Shown: positions 1 to 10,540 of the stretch, in pieces
Numbering within the stretch: position 1 is the stretch's first letter
Layout: every line of letters begins with the position of its first letter
Source of the DNA: Maratus speciosus
Lineage: Eukaryota > Arthropoda > Arachnida > Araneae > Salticidae
DNA: 64,000 bases
NCBI GenBank assembly: GCA_963932465.1
Contig: OZ010786.1
Span: 275,684,411 to 275,748,410, forward strand
Direction of reading: 5' to 3'
Notes under the pieces: model-generated
Databases searched by the model: none
What the model saw: the letters and a program-made list of their open reading frames with translations, nothing else
Told to the model about the DNA's origin: nothing
Translations under genes and position numbers: made by a program

Positions 1-360
1 CTCATATCAAGGAGTAACTGGATCTGAAGTTTCATAAAAATGCGTGCAATAGTTCTTGAGATAGGGCCATTGCGGAAATCGTAAAAATTGCAGCTTAGCA
101 GCGCCACCTGTTGGGCGATTTGCACCAAAACGTAGTAAACACCAAGTCATATCAAGGACTAACTGAATCTAAAGTTTCATAAAAATTCGTGCATTAGTTC
201 TTGAGATAGAGCCATTGCGGAAATCGTAAAAAATGCAGCATAGCAGCGCCACCTGCTTGAGCGATTTGCCCCAAAAACTAATCAGCACCAATTTATATCG
301 GGGACTAATAGTATAAATTTTTTTATTAAATTCCGTGCACTAGTTCTTGAGATAGAGCAC
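1..360. repeat. 145-bp tandem repeat, about 2.4 units
   Basis: Units begin near 2, 147 and 292 with TCATATCAAGG-like starts. Each carries AGTTCTTGAGATAG, GCCATTGCGGAAATCG and GCAGCGCCACCTG. The third unit is cut after the TTGAGATAGAGC block. The array probably continues to the left of the window. No coding content is seen. Confidence 0.85.
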
Positions 361-500
361 CCACAAAATTTGTGTCATACACAGACAGACAGACAAACGG
401 AAAGACAGACATTTTGTAAAAACATGTTTTTCGGGATCTCTGATCCCTAAAACGTGTAAATTCATCGAAAACCGGAATTCGAAACTTATCACGAATCCAA
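361..500. other. CAGACAGA-rich interspersed-repeat remnant
   Basis: This stretch follows the tandem array and contains ACAGACAGACAGAC, then ACATGTTTTTCGGGATC and CGAAAACCGG. Sequences of this type recur as TE-derived debris in arthropod genomes, but I cannot name the family. The open frames on the minus strand are low-complexity translations and are not called. Confidence 0.4.
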
Positions 501-531
501 TACTTTCTTCTTGTAAAGATAGAAGAAAGTA
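501..531. other. perfect 10-bp-stem hairpin
   Basis: TACTTTCTTC (501-510) pairs exactly with GAAGAAAGTA (522-531) across an 11-base loop, TTGTAAAGATA. A hairpin at 55722-55750 has another 10-bp perfect stem and shares TTGTAAAG in its loop. The bases from 532 to 694 are AT-rich and hold nothing else I recognise. Confidence 0.7.
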
Positions 532-720
532 AAAAAATGTGAATTCCAAACATGGCATTCTGGTATCTCGTATCTTGTCTATGCATTAATTATAATTATA
601 AAATAATAAGTTATAATCATTTCATTATAAAAAGAATCATATTCATGTACGCTTATTATAATCAAATTAATATAAAAAATAAGAATGAAGGTTGCAGGGG
701 CGCAATTTCAGAATTTTCTT

Positions 721-799
721 GGGGGGGGGGGGGCAAACATTTTTTGAGGGATGCTATATAGCTAAGGATAGGATACAGGGGTCTACCCCCCCCCCCCCC
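721..799. other. G13 and C14 homopolymers 52 bases apart
   Basis: G13 (721-733) and C14 (786-799) lie just inside the hAT-A left end. They can pair as a very strong stem, or the G tract can take part in quadruplex-type structures. Such tracts are also error-prone in sequencing, so their lengths are uncertain. Confidence 0.7.
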
Positions 800-1460
800 G
801 CGTATGAGAAACTTTTACTGACTTGTGCTTACTATAACAGTAAAAACTGCGAATACGGAATCTCAGAACCAATGAAATATTTCGTTTTAGACAGGTTTCC
901 GTCTTAGAAGGTAAAATTTTAATATATTGGACATTAGGGTGGAGCGAAAAAAATTAATTTTTTACAATCAAAAACGGGTAGGTGCCAAAAGTTGCCTTTA
1001 TACTAGTACATCATCTGCGTGCAATATTACCGCTGAAAAAAAATGGCTTGAGTCTGCGCTTTTGGTCCAAAAGTCGAAATTTTGGGTAAAATTTGACATT
1101 TTTTCAAAAAATTAAAAAAAAATTCTACAGAGATGGTTATTATTTAAAGCTGTTATTTAAACCTTTATTATTAATGTCTTAACATATTTAAACAATAAAA
1201 TTATATCTTCGTTCTGTATAACTGGAACAAAACTGACAACTTTTGGTGAAAAAAAGGGCGTTGCCACTCTGTTGTGTCATACAAATAATTGTTGTTTAGA
1301 GTACAGCTCTTACCTAGTTGCTTTCAAAACTACCCAGGAGGTACCACGTGGAGGTGACTGCATTTTATGTCACAACAGTGCATAGCTCGACCACCCTACC
1401 ATCTGAACTCAATGTTTTATTTATACATTGAATTGTGATTTTTTATCAAAGGCTGATTTT

Positions 1461-2053
1461 CTATGTATCAACGTAGTACATCTGTTCTTTGGATCCATAG
1501 ACTTTGGATGCTGCTGCTGTGATCTCCTTTACGTATTTTTCTACCGTTTGTGTAAGAGAAGACAAACAGTGTAATGCAGTGCGGATGATATTAATGTAAT
1601 CTATTCTGCCGTCTATTATCTTCACCAAGATTGCACCCGATAAATTCATATTGATTAGAGGTTCTGTTACCACAACACTTTTCCAACGAAGTAGATTTAT
1701 ATAATTACCCGATTCAAAGTTGATTGTCGATATTTCAGATTTGCGTATGCCATCATTTACTCTCATCTTTCAACTATTATGTGCTGAGCAGCTAGCTGTT
1801 TAATGTGATGGAAATCGTCAGAGATCATTGAATTAAGAATTTCCTCTGCGTATGCAAAGGAAGGAGCATTGCCCTAAATAACCTTTTTTTAGTAGTCGTT
1901 TTATTCCGTTTTGTGAGTTGTTTAGTAGCAGAGTAATTTCCCATGAGTTTTTAGATCCCTTCTTTAGCTGTGGATTATATTTGATTGTAAACTATCCTGA
2001 GGCCAAACTTGGATATCATAGTACATTTTGAGTGAACGTAGAGACTCTGATGG
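1461..2053 (-). pseudogene. decayed transposase C-terminal fragment, left arm
   Basis: Read on the minus strand, the part below 1766 is an open 101-codon stretch ending NFESGNYINLLRW and VVVTEPLIN. Upstream, other frames give EEILNSMISDDFHHIK and QLAAQHI. The right arm shows the equivalent DDDRHHIKEQAYQHIKNARV. This block resembles, from memory, the C-terminal region of an uncharacterised arthropod transposase-like family, with a stretch like ENLLxAMLxDExxHIRELG followed by NFEAxDYIDLI and VTEPP. At least one frameshift and several stops make it nonfunctional. No start codon can be assigned. Confidence 0.5.
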
Positions 2054-2257
2054 GCAGTGTGTGCTCATTTGAAGGCGGATAATTCTGTTAGTCGTTGTCA
2101 TCCATTCTGCGAGGGACATGTTCAGAATGAACCATTACAATTGATCATATGCCACCTCAAAGTGCAGTGAAATTTCTCTGCATCATTTGTTAGACATGAT
2201 CGTTGGCAATAATTAGATTCTAACTCACAGGTATTCACTGGACCAATAGGAAAATCT

Positions 2258-2960
2258 TTGTCCACTTGCCATTCCCTTTTAATTTCCATTTTTGAAGCCA
2301 TAGAGAGTAATTTTCAAACATTATTTCCTAAAATCGAGAAAAGGATACTCAGCACATACCAGAAATACCTGCTAGAGATTTGCAAAGTTATTTCATCAAG
2401 ATATGGCTCAGAAGAACTAGCGAATAGGAACCCAAGAAACTTCTCCTATGCCAGATGGCTCACAAAGGCGCATAAAATTATTCGCTTTTATATAAGCACT
2501 GGTTGACCATCAGAGTCTGGTTCACTCACAATGTATGTAATCCAAGTTTATACCGCAGGATGGTTTACATCAAATATAATCCACATCCAAAAAATTGATC
2601 TAAAAACTTATGGGAAATTACTTGGCTACTAAACATCACAGAAAACGGCAAAAAACAAATACTAAAAAAATTATTTAGGACACCGAGAGTAAATTTTTCA
2701 CATCGAGAGCAAATTCTTATTGCAATTTTGACGACGATCGCCATCACATTAAAGAACAAGCTTATCAACATATAAAAAATGCAAGAGTTAGAGTAAAGGA
2801 TGGCATCCTCAAAGATGAAATACCTAAATGTTGTAGGAACAGACCTCCCAATTACTATACAGTAACTAGATGCAATTTTGGTGAAGATACTAGAGGGCTG
2901 AATAGATTCCATTAATTCCACTGCATTACTCTGCTTACCTTATCATACACAAGCAGTAGA
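2258..2960 (+). pseudogene. decayed transposase, central fragment plus right arm
   Basis: An 82-codon open stretch at 2258-2506 contains STYQKYLLEICKVIS, NRNPRNFSYARWLTKAH and IIRFYISTG, lying in the unique centre of the palindromic element. Beyond the stop, shifted frames continue with MVYIKYNPHPKN, KNLWEITWLL, then DDDRHHIKEQAYQHIKNARV and VKDGILKDEIPK. I recall the pattern RDPGKxxHARWLTTAxRxLRLYVST, followed by an IKxxPS...LWxxI block, from predicted transposase-like proteins of arthropods and cnidarians. The order matches a single protein broken by stops and frameshifts. The catalytic residues cannot be identified. Confidence 0.55.
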
Positions 2961-4048
2961 ATACGTGAGGATATATGTGAAGGAGTGTCACAGCAGCATC
3001 ACCCAACGTCTGTGGATATAAAAAAGAGATGGACTAGGTTGATACATAGAAAACTTATGCCAGTTTTTGATAAAAAATCACAATTCAATACATAAATAAA
3101 ACATTGAGCTGAGATAGAAGGGTGGTCGGACTATGCACTGTTGTGTCATGAAATGCAGCCAATTCCACGTGGTACCTCCTGGGTAGATTTGAAAGCAACT
3201 ACGTAAGAGCTGTATTTTAAATAACAATTAGTTGTATGACACAACAGAGTGGCAACGCTTTTTTCCCCTCAAAAGTTGTCAGTTTTGTTCCACTTATACA
3301 GAACGAAGATATTTTTTATCCTTTAAACATGTTAAGTCATTAATAATAAAGGTTTAAATAACACTTTTAAATAATAACCATCTTTATAGAATTTTTTTTA
3401 ATTTTTTGAAAAAATGTCAAATTTTACCCAAAATTTCGACTTTTGGACCAAAAGCGCAGACTCAAGCCATTTTTTTTCAGCGGTAATATTGCACGCAGAT
3501 GATGTGCTAGTATAAAGGTAACTTTTGGCACCTACCCGTTTTTGATTGTAAAAAAATAATTTTTTTCGCTCCACCCTATGGACATGATTTTTTTTCTTTT
3601 TAGACAGGATTCTATTATAGACAGGTTTCATTTTTACAGGTATCCTCACTGACTGTTAAACCATCCGCTCTATAGTATAGCTCTGAAAAGAGATGCATTA
3701 TAGTAAAACTTGTGAAAACGAAACCTGTCTATAAAAGATTTCTTTCTAGAAGGGGAAAAAATCAAATTTCGTTGAAAAAAATCACAAAATTATATTTGCT
3801 AAGACAAAAACCTGTTTAAATGGAGCTTTTTTCTAGTCCCTTTCGAAGTTTTATTTACAAGGGAGCCATTTCATGAGTTTCCTGATGAAGGACAAGGAAA
3901 ATTTTTCTTTGAGGAACAGGGAACGTGGAAAATTGCACAACTTGCAGAACTGCACAAATCACACAGAAAAAAATCCCCCACATGCTCTACGTGGTTTTGT
4001 CTCCATAACGTCTTTCACAAGCATGTGATTATTCCACAATATTTTTAA

Positions 4049-4675
4049 TTTTCGTGAGAGTCCGCGATTTTTCTTTCTTTCAAAATCCGCAAAATGGATC
4101 GCAGAAAAAAATCGCGAATTTTGGAAGTTTTGAAAAAAAAGTGTCTCAAAATGGTCGCTTAAAAAATCGCTAATTTCTTGAAACAACCGTGGAAAATATC
4201 GCTAATTTCATCAGAGATCGCGAAAAGAAATACAGATTTCGTCAAATGTTGGCACGAAAAAAATCGCGAATTTCGTCAAAAGATTGCGCAAAAAATCACG
4301 AAAATTTAGTCGAAAAATCGCGCAATAAAATCGAGGAGAAATTCGTTAAATGGTCGCGTAATAAGGCCCAAACTCTCGCGCAATAAAATCACAAATATTA
4401 TTAGTCGGTGGCAGAAGCAAAATCACGGATTTCAATAAATGATAGTGATAAGGAATCGTGAAATTTGTCAAAAAAAAAAAAAAAAATCACGAAAACAATA
4501 TCGAATTTCGTCAGTTGGTCGCGGAGAAATATTGTGAATTTCGGCAAGTGCTCGCGCGAAAAAATTCCATTTCGTATAACGCTTTCAGAAAAAAAATTGT
4601 GAATTCCGTGAATCGATCGCAGAAAAAATCGTACATTTCGTCAGATGATCAGAAAAAATCATGAAATTCGATCAT
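4049..4675. repeat. degenerate short-unit minisatellite (TCGCGAATTTCGTCAAATG-like)
   Basis: Variants of AAAAATCGCGAATTTCGTCA and AATGGTCGCG recur about every 35-40 bases. This produces several purely repetitive open frames that are not called as genes. Related CGA/AAATCG-rich arrays occur at 23680-25190 and 50500-50720. Confidence 0.7.
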
Positions 4676-6140
4676 TCATGAGATAATCAGCCAAAGAACG
4701 TCATGAATAAGTCACGAAATTTACAAATTTTGTGATCTGTAAGCATAAGAAAATTTTCGTTAATGATTTTCTGCAAGTGAAGGTAAAGCGTTAATTTTTT
4801 CGGATTGAGTTTTCTCTATTATGAGATGGTTTTATGTTAATTCGATTTTTCAAAGAAATTCTGAATATTTTTCAGATAAAAAAAAACTACATATTTGAAC
4901 ATTAATGAATACTATGTATATATCTTTCTTTTTCTACAGAAAAGGTAAAATTTATAATTAATATTCATATAAAAAGCACAAATAAATGCACAAGAATTAC
5001 TTTCATGTGCATTCATATAATTTAAAACTATTTAAAATACATTAGAAAAACCCAGAACGTTTTCAGTCATCACAAGACCGTCATCAATGGGATTTAAATG
5101 TTATTTTCTTCGGGCTTAATCGAGAATTGGCTAGAGGAAAATCATTGTGATTGTTGTGTCAATGATTTTGACGAGTTTTCCCATGATCAATTTGCACACA
5201 GATGAGAAGCAACTGATAAAAAAAAATTATCACATGTATTTTTAAAATTAACCACAGTACTCATTAAAGATATATGTCTCACTTTGAGGGAGTTCGAATA
5301 GTAACGCTTTAGGAAATTTTTTTGATAATTATTAATTTCTATGCATAAGAATTTATTTAATGCATATGTTTTTATTGCAATAAAATCTGATAAGTTATTT
5401 TAGAGTTTGAGCAATTTTCTGATATTTGCTTGAGTCTGACATATGATTAGGGATGCACCGAATATTCGGTATCTATTCAATATTCGATCATATTACCGAA
5501 TAATTCGGTTAGGCCGGATATCAAACTATTTGGTTTGCCGAATACTTAAACCTCTTAAAAAGATTTTTTAAAACGTTACACAACTTCTACTTTTAACTGT
5601 CAATTAATAAAGACATTCAGAATACTTAGAATCATTAAATAAAAGAGAATGCTTGTATATTATTTATTTGTTGTTTTAAAAATGTCACTAAAAAAAAATA
5701 ACCATTAATGACATGTCATTTGTTCATGGGAATTAATAAATGTGGAAATGCAAGTTACTGAGCATTTTCTGGTAAATAATCCGTTTCTTGCTTTTTCGCA
5801 AACAGGGTGTTTCTAAACAAAATGGAAGAAAATTTCAGGGGTAATAATAAGCACCAAAACAGAGAATTTTTTGTCCAGTAAATCAGGATCGCAATTAACT
5901 TATTCAGTCAGATATACAGTGCATCCCCAAGTCAAACTTTAATTTTCGTTTGTTACTTTAACAATAATGAAGGTATTGTAACTATATTGTCAACAGAGTT
6001 ACTTTAATTAGGATAACATGACGAGAAGGGCTGGAAATAGCAACCATTCATATCTAAACAGCACTGCGCTAGACATTATTTTATTAAGAATGCAGCTAAC
6101 AATACTTATACTGTACCACTGGCCAAAATTCAGTCTCTTC

Positions 6141-8875
6141 CAGGGTCGGACTGGGTCAATGTAAAGGGCGCAGACCTTGGATTTTCAGAGGGCGAAAAAA
6201 ATTTAACGAACTCAAGTCAATTTTACTTGTTTGTGTTGTATCTGGATTGACAAGGATTAACACACTCGCATAGCACCACGTAAATGAAAATGGCTTAAAT
6301 TATATCTTTAACTCTAGATAAAAGACTCCGTTATATTCTCCGTGCATGTTTAAAGTTCCATCAATCCTACACAATACTACGCAATTTTTTAAAACACATC
6401 ATATAACATCTAAAAGCTCCATGAAATTGAACACAGTAGTAGATTACTGATATCAAGACTAGAACTTTCTTAATTTCTTCAATCGATAGACACCTTGCAG
6501 AAAAAAAAATGATCGCCCCTAGCAATTTTCCTGAAAATCGCTGTATAAAAAAGACACAGGATTCCAATTGATTAGGAATAATATTTACTATTAAATGATT
6601 TTCATAAATTTTGCTTTGGAGGCTGTCTACATATTAAAAAATACACGAACGTTCATTTTTCAAATGGTAACATCCACTTTTGACACCCTGTTTGAGTTCC
6701 TTGCTAGCCAAGAAAGAGATGTAGCTTATATGCTTTTCTTAAATCTTAATACGGTTATAAAACAAAATGTGTTAGGGATTTATCCTTAAATTTCGGAAAA
6801 TAAATTGAAGATCTTACAAGAAAAAGAACCAAAAACTCTCAATTAGTCCCCAGTAAAATTTTACAGGAATAATAATTTTATTAAAAACTTACTTTACATT
6901 AAACAAAATTCTACAAAATATTTCTGGTAAGTTTCTACGATTTTTTTTTGACTGATTTGATAACGGAATACGGCCCCCTTAAATTATGGAAAGGAAAAAA
7001 ATTCTCTATATCTCGAAAACTAATTATTCAAATGAGCTCTACGCATCAATGCTTTTAACAATTGTGGTTTGCTCATAATATATATATATATTTAATATGA
7101 CTTTGTTAATTTTTTAATTAAGAAAAGTTTTTGAATCGAAAAAAAGTCTGGAATAAGTTTGGGTCTATTCACTATATCACTGATGAATTAATAAAAAGTC
7201 AATCGGATAGTTTTTATGAAGTTAAAAATTAAGTTTCTGAAATGGATTTATCTTTAAAAACCTCAAATTCAAACCCTTCTAACCCTATCAAGATTTAAGA
7301 TAATGTATATAAACTATGCCTTTTTCCGGGCTGTCTCGATCCATAAGAAACTTAAATAAAGTGTCAAAAATGGGTGTTATTGCTTGAAAATTAAAAGTTG
7401 GTACAATCCTTAATAAGTATACGACTTCGGTCGGTTGGTTGGTTGGTTGATTTTTGACGGCCGATTATCTACTCTAGGGATATAGGCCCGAGAGGCGGAG
7501 TGCCCTCTGTGGGGGTCTTTCTAAGGGAACCTAACCCGTATTTACGCATGGAAATCCATGGCTCGAAGAAAACCATGAAAACTCCGCACGATTAGGCCGA
7601 GGGGCGCGATTGGGTTCGAACCCAGCATCTCCCGTCTACCAGCTTCGAGAGCAGAACCTCTCAGCCACTGGTGGGGCTATACGACTTCGGAAACATAATT
7701 TATACATAATAATAACTAGTAGATATTATTTTCAGTCAATTGGTACCTACATATATTTTTACGATTATTTTTAGCAGAATTTGCAAGTTGTAAACACATT
7801 TTTCCCCACTCTCACCATTGATGCACTAAGGATCCTTAGAAAAGTTAACACGATTTTTTGCACCAAGCGCCAAATAGAGTTGCTGCGGGTTTCTACAGAA
7901 AGGTTTCTACAGAAAAAGTACACCCTAAAAAATTTCTTTGTTAGTCTAAAATCGCTAAAACAATTTAGTAATTTTACTATTCTCAGCACACTGTTCCCAT
8001 GATTTTCAAAACTTTTATCATTGTTAGAGATCAAGGGAAATATTTAAGTTTCCGTACTTGAGTGTAGTGCCCCAGGGATTGTATTCATGCAGATACATAG
8101 CCAGTATTTCATAACCGACTTCAAAAAAGGAGGAGGTTCTCATTTTGACGCATATATATATATATTTTATGTATTTTCACTGATTACTCCTAAACTATGC
8201 GCGAGATTACTATCCGAAAATGATGGCAGATTTTGTGAATGAAAAACCGCTGTCCGCGAGAACCCACAGCTTGCAGGATTGCAATCCAAAAGTATCATCA
8301 ACTTTGTATTCCCCGAAAAGAAAGATCTTGTTTTCCAATCAAAAACAAAATCCATACAAAAAGTTTTTTGCCTTCTGATAGTCTCTTTTCTTCTGTCAAG
8401 TTGCTTTCAAAAAGCACGATTAAATGTGCATTCAGGGGCGGCTATAAGGAAAAGGGGCGCAGAGTACTCAAAGAAAAGGACTGAAAATTTGCAAAATACT
8501 GGTTAAAATCTAAAAGATATCATTTAAAGAAGCGATTAAAAAAATTTCGTCCAGGGCGCAATGGCTACTAAAGCACTCGTTGGATGCATATTTTCTCTTT
8601 CAATTGCATGCAAAGATGTCCGTTTTGGTTTCCGTCCTGAAATTGCTACCATATATTTTTATTTGTGATAATAAAGAAATACCTCTCTTGTGCTATCAAT
8701 TAATTGATGATTATCCCTAAACGAAATCTCGAAATTTAGTATACTAATCAGAATGTATGTATACAACAAGTGAAAATATATTGGAGCGGCTTAGGCACTT
8801 AGGAGCACGACGTTTTCCCTGGGCGAGGGCGCACCGGCCCTCGGGCCGATGGGCCGGCGGGCCAGTCCGAGCCTG
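6141..8875. mobile_element. third hAT element (hAT-C), inside hAT-B
   Basis: The left end CAGGGTCGGACTGGG and the reversed right end CAGGCTCGGACTGGC are inverted repeats. The 8-bp duplication GTCTCTTC is perfect (6133-6140, 8876-8883). The right subterminus is GC-rich (8820-8875). The interior (6200-7417 and 7691-8800) has short frames only; none shows hAT motifs, so any transposase is gone. A CCGACTTCAAAAAAGGAGGAGG motif lies near 8112-8135, next to (TA)n at 8150-8164; similar motifs recur in arthropod repeats. Confidence 0.85.
7431..7677 (-). mobile_element. tRNA-derived SINE, copy 1
   Basis: A 13-bp direct repeat TATACGACTTCGG flanks it at 7418-7430 and 7678-7690. On the minus strand the head holds an RNA polymerase III A-box-like TGGCTGAGAGG (7657-7667) and a B box within GGGTTCGAACCC (7612-7623). 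This is followed by a non-tRNA body and a short (AACC)n-type tail at 7431-7448. It was probably transcribed by Pol III and mobilised by a LINE in trans. It is about 247 bp long and sits in hAT-C, making it the innermost layer of the nest. Confidence 0.9.
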
Positions 8876-9383
8876 GTCTCTTCCAAGGATATCATCACAT
8901 TCTATACAAGCAAATTAATATGATGCAAATTTCGCTGAAATATCTTCATTTTTATACAGTTATAAACGAAAATTCGGCCGAATAGATACTATTCGACTGG
9001 CCTGATATTCGGTATTCAGCCTAACAGTTACTATTCGACTGGCCGAATATTCGGTATTCGGTTTACCTGCAGGCCAAATATTCGGCATCCGGTATTCAGC
9101 CAAAATCATTATTCGGTGCATCCCTACATTTGATGGTTGATAAATTTTCTGAAATATCAAATTCCTTGGGGGGGCTATTGCCCGCCCCCCAGCCCCCCTC
9201 AAATGGCGCCCCTGGAAGGTTGATCTATCGTAAGATATTGATTTTAAGAAAATGGATTACTCTTAACTTTACGCTCTTCCAGTTAGTTTCATTGCATATT
9301 TGTAGTGCTGCCATCTATCGATCGTTGTTTAAAACAGATGGTAATTTTCAATTTTGTAAGAAAAATATACTTTGTGAGTTTAA

Positions 9384-9573
9384 CAGGGATGTAGTGGAGG
9401 GTATACGGGGGTATACGTCGTATACCCCTTGGATTTTTTTAAGGAACACCGTATACCCTCAGTTTCTCAAGAAAGCTATAGTATATATACACTAGGTAAT
9501 AACCTCTGCCTTGTGCGTATACCCTCTGCTTAGAACGTATACCCTCTGTTTTATTTTTACGACTACACCACTC
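9384..9573. mobile_element. hAT-type MITE, 190 bp
   Basis: It is flanked by a perfect 8-bp duplication GAGTTTAA (9376-9383, 9574-9581). The ends CAGGGATGTAGTGG and (reversed) GAGTGGTGTAGTCG are imperfect inverted repeats. GTATACCC/GGGTATAC motifs recur at least six times inside. It has no coding capacity. The preceding stretch 9223-9375 shows nothing recognisable. Confidence 0.8.
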
Positions 9574-9581
9574 GAGTTTAA

Positions 9582-9924
9582 TATACTTTATTCAACGACC
9601 AAAGTTTCATGAATAATATACGCATGAGCGAGAAAATCCTGCGCACGCCCATGAGTTTAATGGAGAAAATATAATATTTCTCTTACATTGGATGGCATGA
9701 CGTCCTGTTATATAAGATTCCAGGCAGCAATCTCTCAACAGAAGTGTGACTAAACATGAACTGTAATCAATAGCCTAAACTGATAATTTTTCGTATAAAA
9801 ATAATTTAATGGACACTTTTATAAATTTGCATGCAGTATTTATATTTTACAAGAGAAAAAATTCAACGGTAGAGCCACTTCTGCAGCAATAGTCTGGCAA
9901 TAAGACCAGGGACCAGAGGTATCC

Positions 9925-9960
<36 letters not shown>

Positions 9961-10199
9961 CAAATCGTTATCAATAAGTGATGCTGTGTGTTAGTGTCGC
10001 ATCAACGATGAAATGGGGATACATTTTACACTTTTCAAAATCATAAAAAATAAAGATAATTTTGTAGTTAAATTTGAAAATGCTTTGAAGCACGTAAATA
10101 CAGTATTTAGATCAAAAGATATATTACTCAAAAGTGCCAAGGATTACAGTTTTTAAATACCAATCTATTCGAATCTATCCTTTCCAATACTTTAGAAAC

Positions 10200-10246
<47 letters not shown>

Positions 10247-10323
10247 ATAACTTCATTTTGTCATTCTGAAGACAAATTAAATTGTTCTTTACTATATCAA
10301 AAAAAAAAAAAAAAAAAAAAAAA
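9582..10323. other. AT-rich intergenic stretch with two (AT)n tracts and A25
   Basis: (AT)n occurs at about 9929-9958 and 10204-10243, and an A25 run at 10299-10323 abuts the SINE. No gene, promoter or RNA feature is supported here. Confidence 0.8.
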
Positions 10324-10540
10324 GTGTTTTATGACGGCCGATTATCTGCACAAGGGATATGGGCTCGAGGGTGATGCCCTCCATAGGGGTCTTTCTAAAG
10401 GAACCCAATCCGTATTTACTCATGGAAATCCAAGGTTCGCAGAAAACTTTGAACGATTTGGCCGACGGGCGCGAATGGGGTTGAACCCAGCACCTCCCGT
10501 CTACCAGCTTCGAGAGCAGAAACTCTTGGCCACTGGTGGG
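10324..10540 (-). mobile_element. tRNA-derived SINE, copy 2
   Basis: It is clearly homologous to the SINE at 7431-7677, sharing ATGACGGCCGATTATCTGC, GGGGTCTTTCTAA and CTACCAGCTTCGAGAGCAGAA. On the minus strand it begins CCCACCAGTGGCC. Its B-box equivalent is degenerate (GGGTTCAACCC). Its 3' side runs into a T25 tract on the minus strand instead of the (AACC)n tail of copy 1. Flanking duplications are hidden in the A/T runs. The plus-strand frame across it is an artefact. Confidence 0.85.

Larger units (their letters stand above)
935..3578. mobile_element. palindromic TIR DNA transposon with duplicated transposase arms
   Basis: The termini are TAGGGTGGAGCG and its complement CGCTCCACCCTA, flanked by a 7-bp direct repeat TGGACAT (928-934, 3579-3585). 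The inverted repeat is not limited to the ends. The left arm (935 to about 2053) and right arm (about 2509-3578) match along more than 1 kb with scattered differences, leaving a unique centre of about 450 bp. Each arm carries the C-terminal part of the same decayed transposase, in opposite orientation. The superfamily is not assigned: 7-bp duplications do not fit standard hAT or P elements (8 bp). Confidence 0.8.
5448..9126. mobile_element. second hAT element (hAT-B), inside hAT-A
   Basis: The left terminus TAGGGATGCACCGAATATTCGG and the right terminus (ending TTCGGTGCATCCCTA) are inverted repeats. The subterminal regions are full of ATTCGG/CCGAAT motifs at 5460-5545 and 8970-9118. The flanks CATATGAT (5440-5447) and CATTTGAT (9127-9134) are an 8-bp duplication with one mismatch. 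Without its own insertion (6141-8883) the element is only about 0.94 kb, a non-autonomous derivative. 5550-6130 is AT-rich and encodes nothing recognisable. Confidence 0.85.
695..9214. mobile_element. outermost hAT-like element (hAT-A), shell of a nested stack
   Basis: The left end reads CAGGGGCGCAATTTCAG. The right end, reversed, reads CAGGGGCGCCATTTGAG. Both ends are flanked by the perfect 8-bp direct repeat GAAGGTTG (687-694 and 9215-9222), which is the hAT hallmark. The element's own DNA is only 695-934, 3579-5447 and 9127-9214; the rest is later insertions. No hAT transposase is recognisable in the shell, so it was non-autonomous or has decayed. 3579-4048 holds AGACAGGTTTC-type repeat debris and 4676-5439 is AT-rich with no feature seen. 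A chance pairing of two unrelated ends is the alternative, but the exact 8-bp duplication next to matching termini argues against it. Confidence 0.75.

Noticed and set aside
7431..7677. Functional tRNA gene
   Set aside because: A and B boxes are present, but the acceptor and anticodon arms do not fold, and a body, tail and 13-bp target duplication show it is a SINE.
8435..8560. Another hAT end (CAGGGGCGGC) inside hAT-C
   Set aside because: No matching second end or duplicated flank was found; it may be a solo terminus or chance.
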